Made by a program: the position numbers and the translations under genes. A DNA stretch of 64,000 nucleotides. It comes from Casuarius casuarius. Taxonomy: Eukaryota > Chordata > Aves > Casuariiformes > Casuariidae. The notes beneath the pieces are model-generated. The model did not search any database. It worked only from the letters and a program-made list of their open reading frames with translations, and was not told where the DNA came from. This document shows positions 51,701 through 62,215 of the stretch, piece by piece. Position 1 is the stretch's first letter. Each line of letters starts with the position of its first letter. The stretch is taken from positions 1,313,660-1,377,659 of the forward strand of contig PTFA01000091.1 in the NCBI GenBank assembly GCA_003342895.1. Direction: 5' to 3'.

Positions 51701-54700
51701 GCAGGTTTGGTACTCAGGAGAATTAATCAAACTGTCAGGCCTTAGACCAGACACTGCAGAGAATACACAGTGGTGTGTAATGGTTACTTAGCAACTGTAG
51801 CTGAAGAGGTTAAGGTGGAAACTGCTGTCATTTTCTTATGTGAGATCCCCCCACACTCTGTATACATTACCTTTTTTTTTTTTCCCTGACAGATAAAGTC
51901 TTTTGTATGTTTTAATGATCTAGTGCTATAGCTTTCAAAAGAACCTACTATTTCTGGAGACCAATTTGAATTAAATTAAGACTGCTGAGTATTTGAGTGT
52001 TGCTCATAACAAGAGCAGGAGGTGTTAACCTAGAATGTATGTAAAAGATTCCCACTGTTTGAATGGGAAGCTGTTTAATTTTACTGTAATTTCTTTCTTC
52101 TTGGAAATTGAGATCAGTAGGGGCAAATGCAATTTTGTCTAAATCGGCACTGAACCAGTGTTCCACCATGGTGGCAGCTGAAGTGGGAGCTGTCTTACGT
52201 TTACAAATGAAACTGTACAGATACATGGGCATCCATGACTCTGTGGTTCTTTCAATAAAAGAGTAACACTGGAGTACTTGAAAAATTCAATCTTCAGGAA
52301 GTAATTTCTGCATCCTTCTGTTTCCATGGTGGCTTTCGAAAAAAACTTTTTATTTGAGAGACAAGAAAACTAGAGAGGAAATTGGAAATGGTTATTTTCC
52401 TAAATTCTCTGCCCCAGCCATGCCTTGCCCCCTGAAGACACCAAAGTGACATATGGAGCAAAGCAGAGTGAGCAAAAGCTTCCTTGTGACATTTAATATA
52501 ACATTAGGCTTCAGAGTTTAGTACCTGTTGAAATGTGCTGGTACAGTGTCTAATGTGACTGGAGTAAGCTTGAACAGCAGTGGGCAGATAACCTACCAAA
52601 TGAAATATCTGCAGAGGAGTTGCTTTTCATTAGTTTACTTGAGTTGTGGTTTATCTGTATCTAAAGATATGATCTGATTCATGAATCAAAACCTGCACTC
52701 AGAGTTGCAGGAGTTTGGAGTAGGGAGTTTGTCCCCTCCCCTCCTATGCCCTGAGTTAAAGCACTAATCTGTCTCTAGTAACAGAGAAAAAGAATGTGAT
52801 TTTTTTCTCTCGTTTTCATCTCTTCTGTTGCTTCTTTGTGTCATTTTTCCTGAGCTGAAATTGGAACATAACCGCAGAAACTCTAAATGCTTATTCGCAT
52901 ATTAATTCTGCACAGAATGAATGTCTGACTCTATGGTTAATAATTTGGCTTTTTCTACACTGACTCTTTGATTCAAAGTTGCAGTAGAGTTGTTAGCAGG
53001 AATTTCCTTCTGGTTTGTAATAAACTGATACCTTCAGAACTTAATTCTCATGGGCCTGTTAAATATTTACTTGTCAAAAATCTGCCCTGATACCTGAAGA
53101 ATGTGCAAAATCATAGGTTTTAACTGTTTCCACACCAAAGTCTACCACTTGGAACTTCTATCCAGAAAGAAGCACGGAGAGGAATTGACTCTTTAGAACT
53201 GGTAGACAAATGGTTTGTGAAATGTAGAAACCGTAAGGTTTGTCTTAGAATATGCTGATGAGAGGATGGATGCTGCAGGAACACAAAGAAGCATTGTAGC
53301 TCCCACTTCTGAATCCTAAATGGAAACGAGATATGAGAGGAATTTGTAAATCAGTAGTATGGTGTGATAAAGGAAACTGGGGATTTTGTCCTGAAAAAAT
53401 CTGAACTATTTTCTATGTTCTTGAAGTATGTACTATAAAATGAATACTTTGAATATTCTGGGAGTAGCTATGTTGTCACAGTTTACAGACTGTTGTCTGC
53501 AAAACATTCATAGGAATGATAGGGTCTACACATTGTATGTGAGCTATATGTGGGAGGGAGAAGTCCTGCCCCTGTACATATGATCATTTTACACTCTAGA
53601 GAATGAAGTACAACTACATTCGTTTCAGCTGGCATCACTTTGTAGTGCTGCTTTTATTGTTAAATGTATCTAGTCATAATATTTGAAATGACAGCGAATG
53701 GCAGATAATGGCAGCGAATCTTGTGGTTTGACTTGCACATTATGTGAAAAAATTCCTTTCTTTTTAATTAACCTAAGTATGCTGGCTACTAATTTAATAG
53801 AAAGGCTGCTTCTTGTATCAAGGAATAAATTTAAAAATGGAAAGAGGAAGGAAAAGAGGGAAAGCTTAATCAGCTTCTGTTGTAACCTTTCTAATTTGAA
53901 ATTGCTCAGTGCAGTCCTCTCTTACTTTATTTCCCTTGCAAGGTTTTTTAGGAAAAGAGAGACAAATTTCCCAGATTAACAGTTATGGATACTGATGAAA
54001 TGTATTCTTTAGCAGCAGGCAGCATTGTTTTCTATCCAGCTGCCCTGTCACTTTGCCTTACCTTGACCTCCTGGAGAAGGGCCAGTCTGGATGGAGAGGA
54101 GAAAGATTATTCTTCTGTGGTTCAGAGTCATAGGAAGAGACCCCGTTTCTTGACAGTTATGATACTGCATTCTGAACAGTGAGGGTTTAGGTGAAGACGA
54201 CTACCAGCTCTAAAGGTGGAAAGGATCTTTGGTCATTTCTAGTAATAAATGGTAATATGGTTGTAGTGTGTCTGGTGGTGATTGAAGGGATCTCTGTGTC
54301 TGAGAACGGGAGAATGATGAGTCGTTAGTGTAACAGGCAAACTAATATTATGGGAAAGAGGTGGCAGGAGAGAGAGAGGCAAATACAGAAGTGTAACTCC
54401 TATCTCCATCCCTCTTTCTTAAGCATCTCAACAATTAAATATACCTTGTAGTCTTGACCAGAATTTTCCAGAGACTGTTGTGTTTCAGCCCAAGCCTCTC
54501 TTGTCATTGGTTATCCTTACACTTGGTGTTAAAAATGTTCTAGATCCTGTTCTCATTCCTCAGTCATCCATTTGTCCATTGTCTTCCTCTGATGCAAGAC
54601 AAATGTGTAAAAACAGAGAATATTAACCCTGTAGAACTTGTTCCCTTGTAGCAGTGATCACACATTGCAGTCGCACTGAAAAGTCAAAAATGCATTTCAG

Positions 54701-55810
54701 AAATTAACAGTTAGGCTCTTCTGAGTCTCTCCAAATTGGAGAATAAACTTGCTTTGGTGGTGGTAGTATTTATTGCCTTGATAAGTAAATTAAGTTTGCT
54801 TACTAGGAGGAAATGGATGTCATCTTGTAGCTGCATTCTGCTGGAAGATTGGCCTCTGGCAGTAGGTTAAAAATAATAGCAGTTCTGAAAATTTTATAAA
54901 AGCTTCAGGGTAAGCGTTACTTTAACATTGGCAGCTGTAACACAAACAAGCCTTAAATCCTGCAACTTATGAAATGATAATGAGAAAAGGATCCAGAATT
55001 TTCATTGTGTTCATGAAGGGAGTGTGTGTGAATATAGGAGTACGTATGCGTGTGTGTAATATGTATAGTCGGAGTCTTTATGAAAGGAGTAGAAAGATTG
55101 TCAGGAGCCAAATTTAGACATTGGGGTTGTTCAGTATTATTAATCTTGAGCTATTTAGTTCTGTGTTATACAAAACATTTATTGCTCTGGGTCTTAGGAG
55201 CCATTAAAAATTGAAATCCTCCTGTGCTAGCTTCTTGATACAGGATGGGGCCTGCATAGCTGCTGTGTTATGTGCTACAAGAGTTTTTTGTCACACCAAG
55301 CAGCACTGATTGGGGTAATGAAATAGAATTATATGAAACTACCATGCCTCTCTTCTAGCAATGCAGTGGGCAGCCCAGAGGTTTCAGAATATGTTGCAAA
55401 ACCAGCTTCCTTTGTACAGATGCAGGAAAAAGAAAGTCAATATTGCCTTAATCCAAAGTCTGACAGGCCAATTGGGAGGAAATATCCAGGAGATTTGAAC
55501 CTCCAGTTTGCTGTCCTCTGTGGGGTGGGTGAAAGTGGTCCAACATCTATTAACTGCAATGTATGACAACAGTCAGATAGTCTGGTGACATGTTGTATGA
55601 ACACCTATAGAGAGTCTACATTTTTCTCATTAATTAACAGCATCCATGTTTAATTGATCTTTCTTATGTGAAAGGCTAGGCCCTCTGAATGAATACATTT
55701 GATATTTTTTAGAATTAGTATATGTCAATATAGCTGTCCTTGCAGAAGAATATAAATGTATGCAAGCCTTCCTTTGATATGAGAGGATAAGCTGAGTATT
55801 TGTCACTGAA
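48739..55810. other. Non-coding stretch, mostly featureless
   Basis: No gene is recognised. Minor items are a C9 run at 49256-49264, (TTG)5 at 50274-50288, a T12 run at 51872-51883 before TTTCCCTGACAG (acceptor-like but with no matching donor), and CAGCGAAT repeated at 53692 and 53712. A weak MIR-like echo lies near 51160-51210. The 93- and 65-codon frames at 53698-54182 carry no known motif. Confidence 0.5.
50274..50288. repeat. (TTG)5 microsatellite
   Basis: Five uninterrupted TTG units. It is a simple repeat with no coding context. Confidence 0.85.
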
Positions 55811-55900
55811 AATACAGCTACACCATTTACTTGTTCTGTGACCCTGGGCAAGATGGCTGTCTGTCTCAATGTCAGCTGTTTCTGCCTAGAAAAGAGACGT
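55811..55900 (-). mobile_element. MIR/CORE-SINE-like relic
   Basis: 'cttgttctgtgaccctgggc' and 'aagatggctgtctgtctcaa' match the reverse-complement core (agctgtgtgaccttgggc, aagtcacttaacctctctgtg). The rest toward 55900 is diverged. It is a clear match over about 40 bases. Confidence 0.65.
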
Positions 55901-56043
55901 AGTACTTTGCTAGAGTGTGAATCCTGATACATAAAATATGCATACAGTTGCATCAGTGAGAATGCATTTAGAAGTACTGGACTGTATGAATCCTTGTGAA
56001 TGAAAAGTTTGGTAACTGTTGTCTATTAACATATAGAGGAGAT

Positions 56044-56092
56044 GCAGCACCTTTTGTACTGAGGGATGCTAAAGTACTTTGCAGACTTGGGG
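56044..56092 (+). mobile_element. MIR-like 5'-head fragment
   Basis: 'gcagcaccttttgtactgag' and 'ggatgctaaagtactttgca' closely match the sauropsid MIR-like head (tagcgcctttcatccgagg, atctcaaagcactttaca). The core that should follow is not recognisable, so it is truncated or decayed. Confidence 0.6.
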
Positions 56093-56255
56093 AGGGGAAT
56101 GTTTAATTACAGCTACGATGTAGATTAAACCAAAACATTAAGTTGCATGCACCATGCAATGCATTCCATTTCCTGGCGATATCAGGCGTATGCAGTTTGA
56201 GAATGGGAAGGCAGCCATGCTTTTAAGTTTTTTTTTCTTTCATCTGTTGTTTCAG

Positions 56256-57500
56256 CTAATGAATGTCAGTGATGAGAAAGGCTTTAGTCGTTCAATTGTG
56301 AACACAGCGAGTTGGACCAGCACAGATATTGGAAGCAGTTGTGCTACAGAACCAGCCATTACTGTGACAGGCACAGAATAAGTTGGTATCACCTGCCAGC
56401 ATTCAAATTCTGGATGGCATTTACTAAAATTCTGTTCACTTCTTCCTTTTGCTAAAATGTTGTAGATATCATTTTTCCAGGCCTCTTTTTTTGCTGTGAT
56501 GATAATGCTTGGTGCATGAGGAAAAGTGGCTGACTGCTACTCTTTCTTCTGAGTGCCAGGCACTTTACATCCAGGTGTCACTAAAGATGGTGTTGTCTCT
56601 TCCTCATGTGAATAGGCTGAAGTGCAGTCATTCATGCTGTTTTTTGAGAGATGAGAGACAGAGCTGAGAGATGGAAAACACCCTATTAACCTTTAAAATG
56701 GATCCCAGTCCCTTTCTGTGCATACAGCTTCACTCACCGTGTTTCTGCGTGAGGAATGCACTTCTTCGTCTCAGACATCCACGTGCACCTCATTTGCCTT
56801 AGCAAATTTTTGCTACAATGTAGGTAATGAATATTAGCTTCTCAAAACAGTATCCAAGTGTAAAACAGATTATCTTTGGGATAAAATAGTCTGTAGCCAC
56901 AGAGCTGTTCAACGTAATCCTTCGGTGTCTCGCTACCTGCTCAGGAGACACAGGTCTGTGTAGATTCAGTGGCAGTGTGCAGGGCAGAAAAACATGAAAG
57001 AAGCCGAGCTCTCCAAAGGTCACTCATTATTTCTGTTTCCTTACTGTAGTTTCTTTTTATGTGTGTGTTGTTGCAACTGCATCAGCTGTGTTCCTTGCTG
57101 GGACTTGCAGAGAAACTTGGCCTGCAAAGGAAGCCATTTACAATGTATAATGAGAAGTTCGCATTTCACTACATTTCATACTAGCAATAATCTGTGCTGA
57201 GCTGACTTGTTTTCATTAACATACCTGTCCTTCTTTTGATAGTTTTGAAGAAGATGTCTTTTATAATCAGGATCAGGCACTGGGCTAGAAACAGGAGCTG
57301 CGTTCTCTTCCTGTCTTTTGATTCATTCTCCCTTTATGGACATTAGGGCAAATCATTTCATTAGCCCCTCTTACTTTTGTTTACCAATCTGTAAAGGGGG
57401 GAGTGGAGGGTGCTAAAAATAGTTTCATCATTATCTCAAAACCGAAAATCATTCATCAGGCTTCCAAAATAAAAAATAAAAAGTGATAAATATGAGGTTT
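56256..57500 (+). other. Candidate 3' terminal exon, unknown gene
   Basis: A strong acceptor (T-rich tract 56228-56252, then CAG ending at 56255) precedes a segment open in only one phase. It gives 41 residues beginning LMNVSDEKGFSRSIVNTASW, serine/threonine-rich and hydrophilic, and ends with TAA at 56379-56381. Two AATAAA signals lie at 57468-57473 and 57475-57480, followed by a G/T-rich stretch (57511-57545), as expected at a polyadenylation site; the end at about 57500 is estimated from these. The untranslated part would contain the local CpG concentration and a MIR-like relic. I know no protein with this end, and each signal alone is common. Confidence 0.2.
57340..57420 (-). mobile_element. 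Possible MIR-like relic
   Basis: 'attagggcaaatcatttcat' and 'accaatctgtaaagggggga' match reverse-complement core blocks (cttgggcaagtcacttaa, cccatctgtaaaatgggga) at the right spacing. The intervening text is diverged. Confidence 0.5.
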
Positions 57501-60500
57501 ATTTGCCTTCTGGTTTGGGGGTGTTTACATAGCACTGTTTTTTTCATCTCTGGCCTACAGACACTTCTTTTCTGGATGCTGATTTTCTCATAGATTTGCA
57601 TCACTCCAACTGGTAGGGCTCTGAAAGAAATGTTCCCTGTCATAAATTTTTTCTAAAATACAATGTGCCAAACTCATGATTTTATAGTAGCACTGAGGCA
57701 GGCGAAAATGAATGTGTGTGGAAATAAGTTGTCCCACTGCAATCAATGGGACCACAGAGATGCTTAGAGACATAGTTAAGCAAACTGTTGCAGATGAATC
57801 AATGGGGAGGAAATAGAGCCAGGGATGCAGGGTCTGATTTTGGTTTCCAGAAATAGTATGACCAATCAGCATAATCAATGCATTCTGTAAAGACAAAGTT
57901 AGCTTGACTGCAGTTGTTTTTTCTCTCCCTTTCCCTTGAAAAAGAAATAGGAGAAAAAGAAAAAGCATGATCTTAAATAATCATACTGACATATTTGAGA
58001 TGTTAAAGTTGAAAGTGCATATGTTTTTTGAGTGTGGTATGATTTGATTGCCACACATATCCAGTCCTCTTAAATCCTGATTCTAATAGAAATCAAAGTA
58101 GTTACACAACGGTTGCATCTCTAGGGAAGAGGAATAAGATGTGCGTGCTGCATTCAAAAACTGTAAGCTATATAAAGGAAATGGCTGTAAATTTTTGGAT
58201 ATTTGACATTTAAAGAGAAAAGGGGAAAATGTGAGATCTGGACAGTTGTATTGTTTGTTGGCTTTTATTTTTGATGGTGATGTGCTTCAGGTGCTGACAG
58301 TGTGCCCACACACTGCATTAGCCATAGATAGCAAGGCAGTACCTAAATATGGCTTTCCTCAATTTATTGTTTGCAGGATTTTTACATCCCAGTGTGGCTT
58401 GTGGTTCCATTAATTCTTATAAGGTGTGTAATTTAGCTGTGTATTGATTCATTGGTTTTCTACATTTCTCAAGAAACTCTACATCTGCTTTGCGGTGCAT
58501 GTGTGAGAGGTAAGGACTAACTATGAAATCTATGTCTGTTCTTGCCAGGTTTATTCACCAGTTGCTCTTCCACCCCCAGCCTTGCTGGTTTATGCATTGC
58601 ATTTAGTTTTTTTAGTTACTAATGATGATCCTTGTTTTGTTGTTTGCACTTTCACTGCATCAGTCTGGATGAAACTGAATCAGAGTCAGTAAGTCATGCA
58701 GTAAGGAGCTGTGATCATCAGGTTCATCATGTTTCTCTTGTGCTAGCACTTTGAATGAAACGTTCTTTTGTGGAAGTGTTATGAGAGTGCTGGCAAGAAT
58801 CCACATATTCCCCAAATTTGGGCAAGAAATCCTGACCAGATGGCTACTGATTTCATTGTCTGTCCATACAGCCCTTGGTGAGTGAGTGGAACTTGTGTCT
58901 GGTAGGAGTCTTGCCAATGCATAGTTCTGTTGTCTAGTGCCTTAAACAGCTTATTCCTCAGTGAGCCCACCCAAAACCCATCCCCATTTCTCCACTGCCC
59001 AGGAAGCAGATGGACATGGGAGGAGGTCTCAGCCTAATCCTGCAGCCTTCATGGCACTACAGGAATTGATTGGCTTGTGCTATTAACAATGTTTTTCAAC
59101 CATTTCACAAGATAGATTGCAATTCAAGGAAGCTTTTGGGACTCTGACTGCCTTAATGCATAGTTACTGGGTTATTTTTATAATTTCATATAGCACTCCT
59201 GCAATGCTTTTTCCTTTGTGTAACATCCAATCAGAACACGTATTGCCAGAGGCAAGAAGGAAAAGTTTGTCTTAAAACTCCAAACATGGAGACTGATGCT
59301 ACTAAGCACATTGCTACTTTCCAATTGTAAAGAACTAGAAGTGGTAACAACTGTGAAGGGAAATACAGAGCACTGTACAGCTAATACCCAGAATGGGGCA
59401 ATTGGGGATGCTTTTTAAGAATAGGGCAACGGGAGGAAGGGAAGGAGGAAGCCCTCAGGTTTTTCTTTTTATTTGAGAAGCTTGTCATGGTTTGCAATTA
59501 AAATGGGGGGGGGCAATTACTGTACACCCAGCTTTCTACCTCCCCCATTGCAGATGTTAGATGGACAGGCTTTTCTTTGTGCCTTGTATGAGGAACTGTG
59601 TGATGGCATAGCTGAGGTTCAGAACAGGTACAATGTCTGCTGAATGGCAGGTAATTTAACTACATGATTACTTTTTTTGACTCAGATTTCTGAAGTGGTG
59701 TTTGCTGACCCCAGCAACTTGTGTTCAAATTGGATACCTTAACTAGCTGTAGAAGTTATGATTATATAAAATATTTTAAACTACTTTTATATGTTTTTTC
59801 AGTATAGCAACTGTTGTATACTGAAATAAGTGATGTTTAAAATCAACTATAAAGATGGGCAAATCTTAAGATTCAGTGTATCAGAAAGTCACTGCTCATC
59901 CAAAATCTGTTGAATTTAGAAGTGGTTTAGTCAGACCGTTTGACTAATTTTTCTGTGGTCTAAACCATTTCAGTTATTCCTTTTTGTTGTAAAGTGACAG
60001 ATCCTTTCTGTAGTATCTTCCCTACCGAAGTGTGTTAATTATGGATAAAGATATTCGTTTTCTGCCTCCGTTCCATCTTTAATTTCCTATTTTGCCTGCA
60101 CTCTTTGCATGGCTGCATATTGTCTTCTCCACTAGCTCTCATAGGGAGGAAATTGCACCAGTTGTGCAGGTAGAGCACATACCTTAAGTAAGGAGAATAT
60201 CTAAGCAGCCTCCCAAAACATGCCTGTCTTAGCTTTCGCTGTCTTTGCACACTGCACAAAGTAAGCATTTTATTTGAAAAGGTGAATGAGAAAGAAGTCT
60301 AAGTCAAGGCAGCAGATTAAAGCAGCAGAGACATGGAGTGTTACGTGTGAAGTTAAAACAGTGACGTAGAACTTCTCTTGTTCTCTTTGTGCATGCTACT
60401 TTTCACTCAGCTTATCTGCATAGCACTATATGACAAAAGACTAGCTGTTTCCAGCTGGTAAGGGCATGAGCTACTCTAGTGTTAGCTGGGATGAATGAGG

Positions 60501-62133
60501 AGGAAGCTTGCTATGTAAGAAAAGCCACTGGAATAGTAAAAGATGGTGATGTAGAAAGAGATACACAGGTCTGCTATCAGTCTTGGCAGAAGGAGAAAGT
60601 TCTTTGACCCTTTTCATCATTGCTGAGCATTCACTCATTTCAAAAGAACAGTTTCTAATGTATGAGGCTGTGTGAACTAAACAGCAGATGACACAACTCG
60701 TATCATGTTTGTCTAGCCATGATTGCTGCACTGCTGGTACCTCATTATAGTACAACACTTTACAGTAACTTTACTATGAAAGCAAAGTACAAGATGAGGT
60801 TATCTTATCTCTTCAGAATACAGTCTTTGCAGTCTCAAAGGGGCTTATTGGGTTACAACTAGTAACTTGCACAAGTGATCTCTTCTCCATTAAAAACAGG
60901 AAGTAAAAAAAGCATTAAGATGAATTCATATCATTTCTGCTTGCAAAAAAAGTTTATTTAATTTTTCAGCAGTGTCCTAGCAATTCACTTTTAAAGCAAA
61001 AAATATTAACTTTATGAAAATGATAAAAGAATTAGACTAAATTATGAGCCGTTCTTTGAAAGGTGGTTAAAGATTTAAGCACAGTGAAGTTGAAGTGTTT
61101 GGTGATTCAAGATAAAGCCTTTTCCATGTCTTTTGATTCATTATTTACTAAGTCTCGTTGTGGCTTGACCACAGATCAATTCCCCTCCACTCTTCCCTTC
61201 CCCTCCATGGTCAGGTTTTATTCTTGCCTGTCATGGCTTGTGGTTACAGGTGATGCAGGAAAATGCGGTATGTAAAAATGAGAAATGTCTCCTGGGGAAT
61301 AAAATCTATGCTGATTACTTGTGAAAGATGAAACTGGGGCATTCTCACAATCTTTCATTGTGCCGTGAGAATCAAGTCAGAAGGAAGAGGGGAAATCATT
61401 TGTAGCAGAGCAAGTAATTCTTAGAATATTGGCATGTTTAGCTATAACAAGGAAACTAAGAAAACTTTTGTCATTTCCTCTTTTCAAAACTTGGTGCATA
61501 ATCGTCAAACTGTTCAGCCTTAAATTCATATTTGGGTAAATTTTGTTGAACTTCCTGAACTACTTTGGTCTGATTCCCTTCTCCGATGCTAGTTTCATAT
61601 TAACACACTTCTGTGGTTTTTAAAGGAGCAGTCTCATGCGATTTTCAGAAGTGCAACATATGAAAGAGAAAGTAAGCATTAAAATTATCTCCGAGGTTGA
61701 GTTTCAGGGCAACGTGTGTGTTGAGATGCCATCTTTTTTAGAAGAGGCAGCTTTGTATTAACAAACCACCTGGTGTCTTTTTTGTAAAGAGTAGAAATAT
61801 GAGCCCCATTGCTTCAATAATTACTGGAATTCCTTGGAACACTTAATCTGGTGAGCCAAGATATCCCCTTCATTCCTACCGCAAATTGTTACGGTACAGG
61901 TGTATATCATAAAACAGCTGTCATAACCTGGGCAAAATATCATTATGTTATAACAGTAAGTAGCATGTGAAATATGTAGGAGTCTGTAGTTCTCTAAAAA
62001 TACTACAAAGCCTGTGTGACAGATGATTAGTATGTTTTACAAACATATAGAGGAAGACTGACTTTAACGAGATTTAAAATATGCTTTTAACGTTAAGCAT
62101 ATGTTTTAAACACTTCCTTCCGTTGAGGTTTTT
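57501..62133. other. Non-coding stretch, nothing recognised
   Basis: Open frames (126 codons at 57588-57968 minus and shorter ones) lack known motifs. A TTTGCAG acceptor-like site at 58375 is followed by 47 open bases and AAG|GTGTGT, encoding a short hydrophobic run, with no homology. A G-rich run lies near 59502-59512. No repeat family is assigned. Confidence 0.5.
62079..62102. repeat. Near-palindrome centred on AACGTT
   Basis: ATATGCTT (62079-62086) is the exact reverse complement of AAGCATAT (62095-62102), with the spacer TTAACGTT between them. The whole 24 bases are almost self-complementary. It may be a cruciform or dimeric-factor site by form only. Confidence 0.65.
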
Positions 62134-62215
62134 GCAGTTTATCTAGGACAGGGACTGTCACAGTTATATATTCATACAACACTTAGCACAATGGTTCTCC
62201 CATCCAGTAATATAA
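62134..62215 (+). mobile_element. L2-like LINE 3'-tail fragment
   Basis: The clearest of these tails. 'atctaggacagggactgtca' matches the L2/MIR3 tail (cttgagggcagggactgtc). 'attcatacaacacttagcac' and 'aatggttctc' match the reptile continuation (gtttgtacagcgcctagcac, aatggggtcc). It is 5'-truncated and inactive. Confidence 0.65.

Noticed and set aside
54208..54240. Text resembling bird CR1 ('ggaaaggatctttggtcatt')
   Set aside because: Only about 20 bases resemble the family and the following 'tccaaccc' block is missing.
56548..56575. 'gagtgccaggcactttacat', like the MIR 5' region
   Set aside because: Short match that is not followed by the rest of the element in order.
57588..57968. 126-codon minus-strand open frame
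   Set aside because: The hydrophobic N-terminus comes from an A/G-rich tract. No homology is recognised and no supporting signals are present.
58376..58422. 47-base open segment between TTTGCAG and AAG|GTGTGT
   Set aside because: Very short, hydrophobic by base composition, no homology. Similar pairs recur throughout the window.
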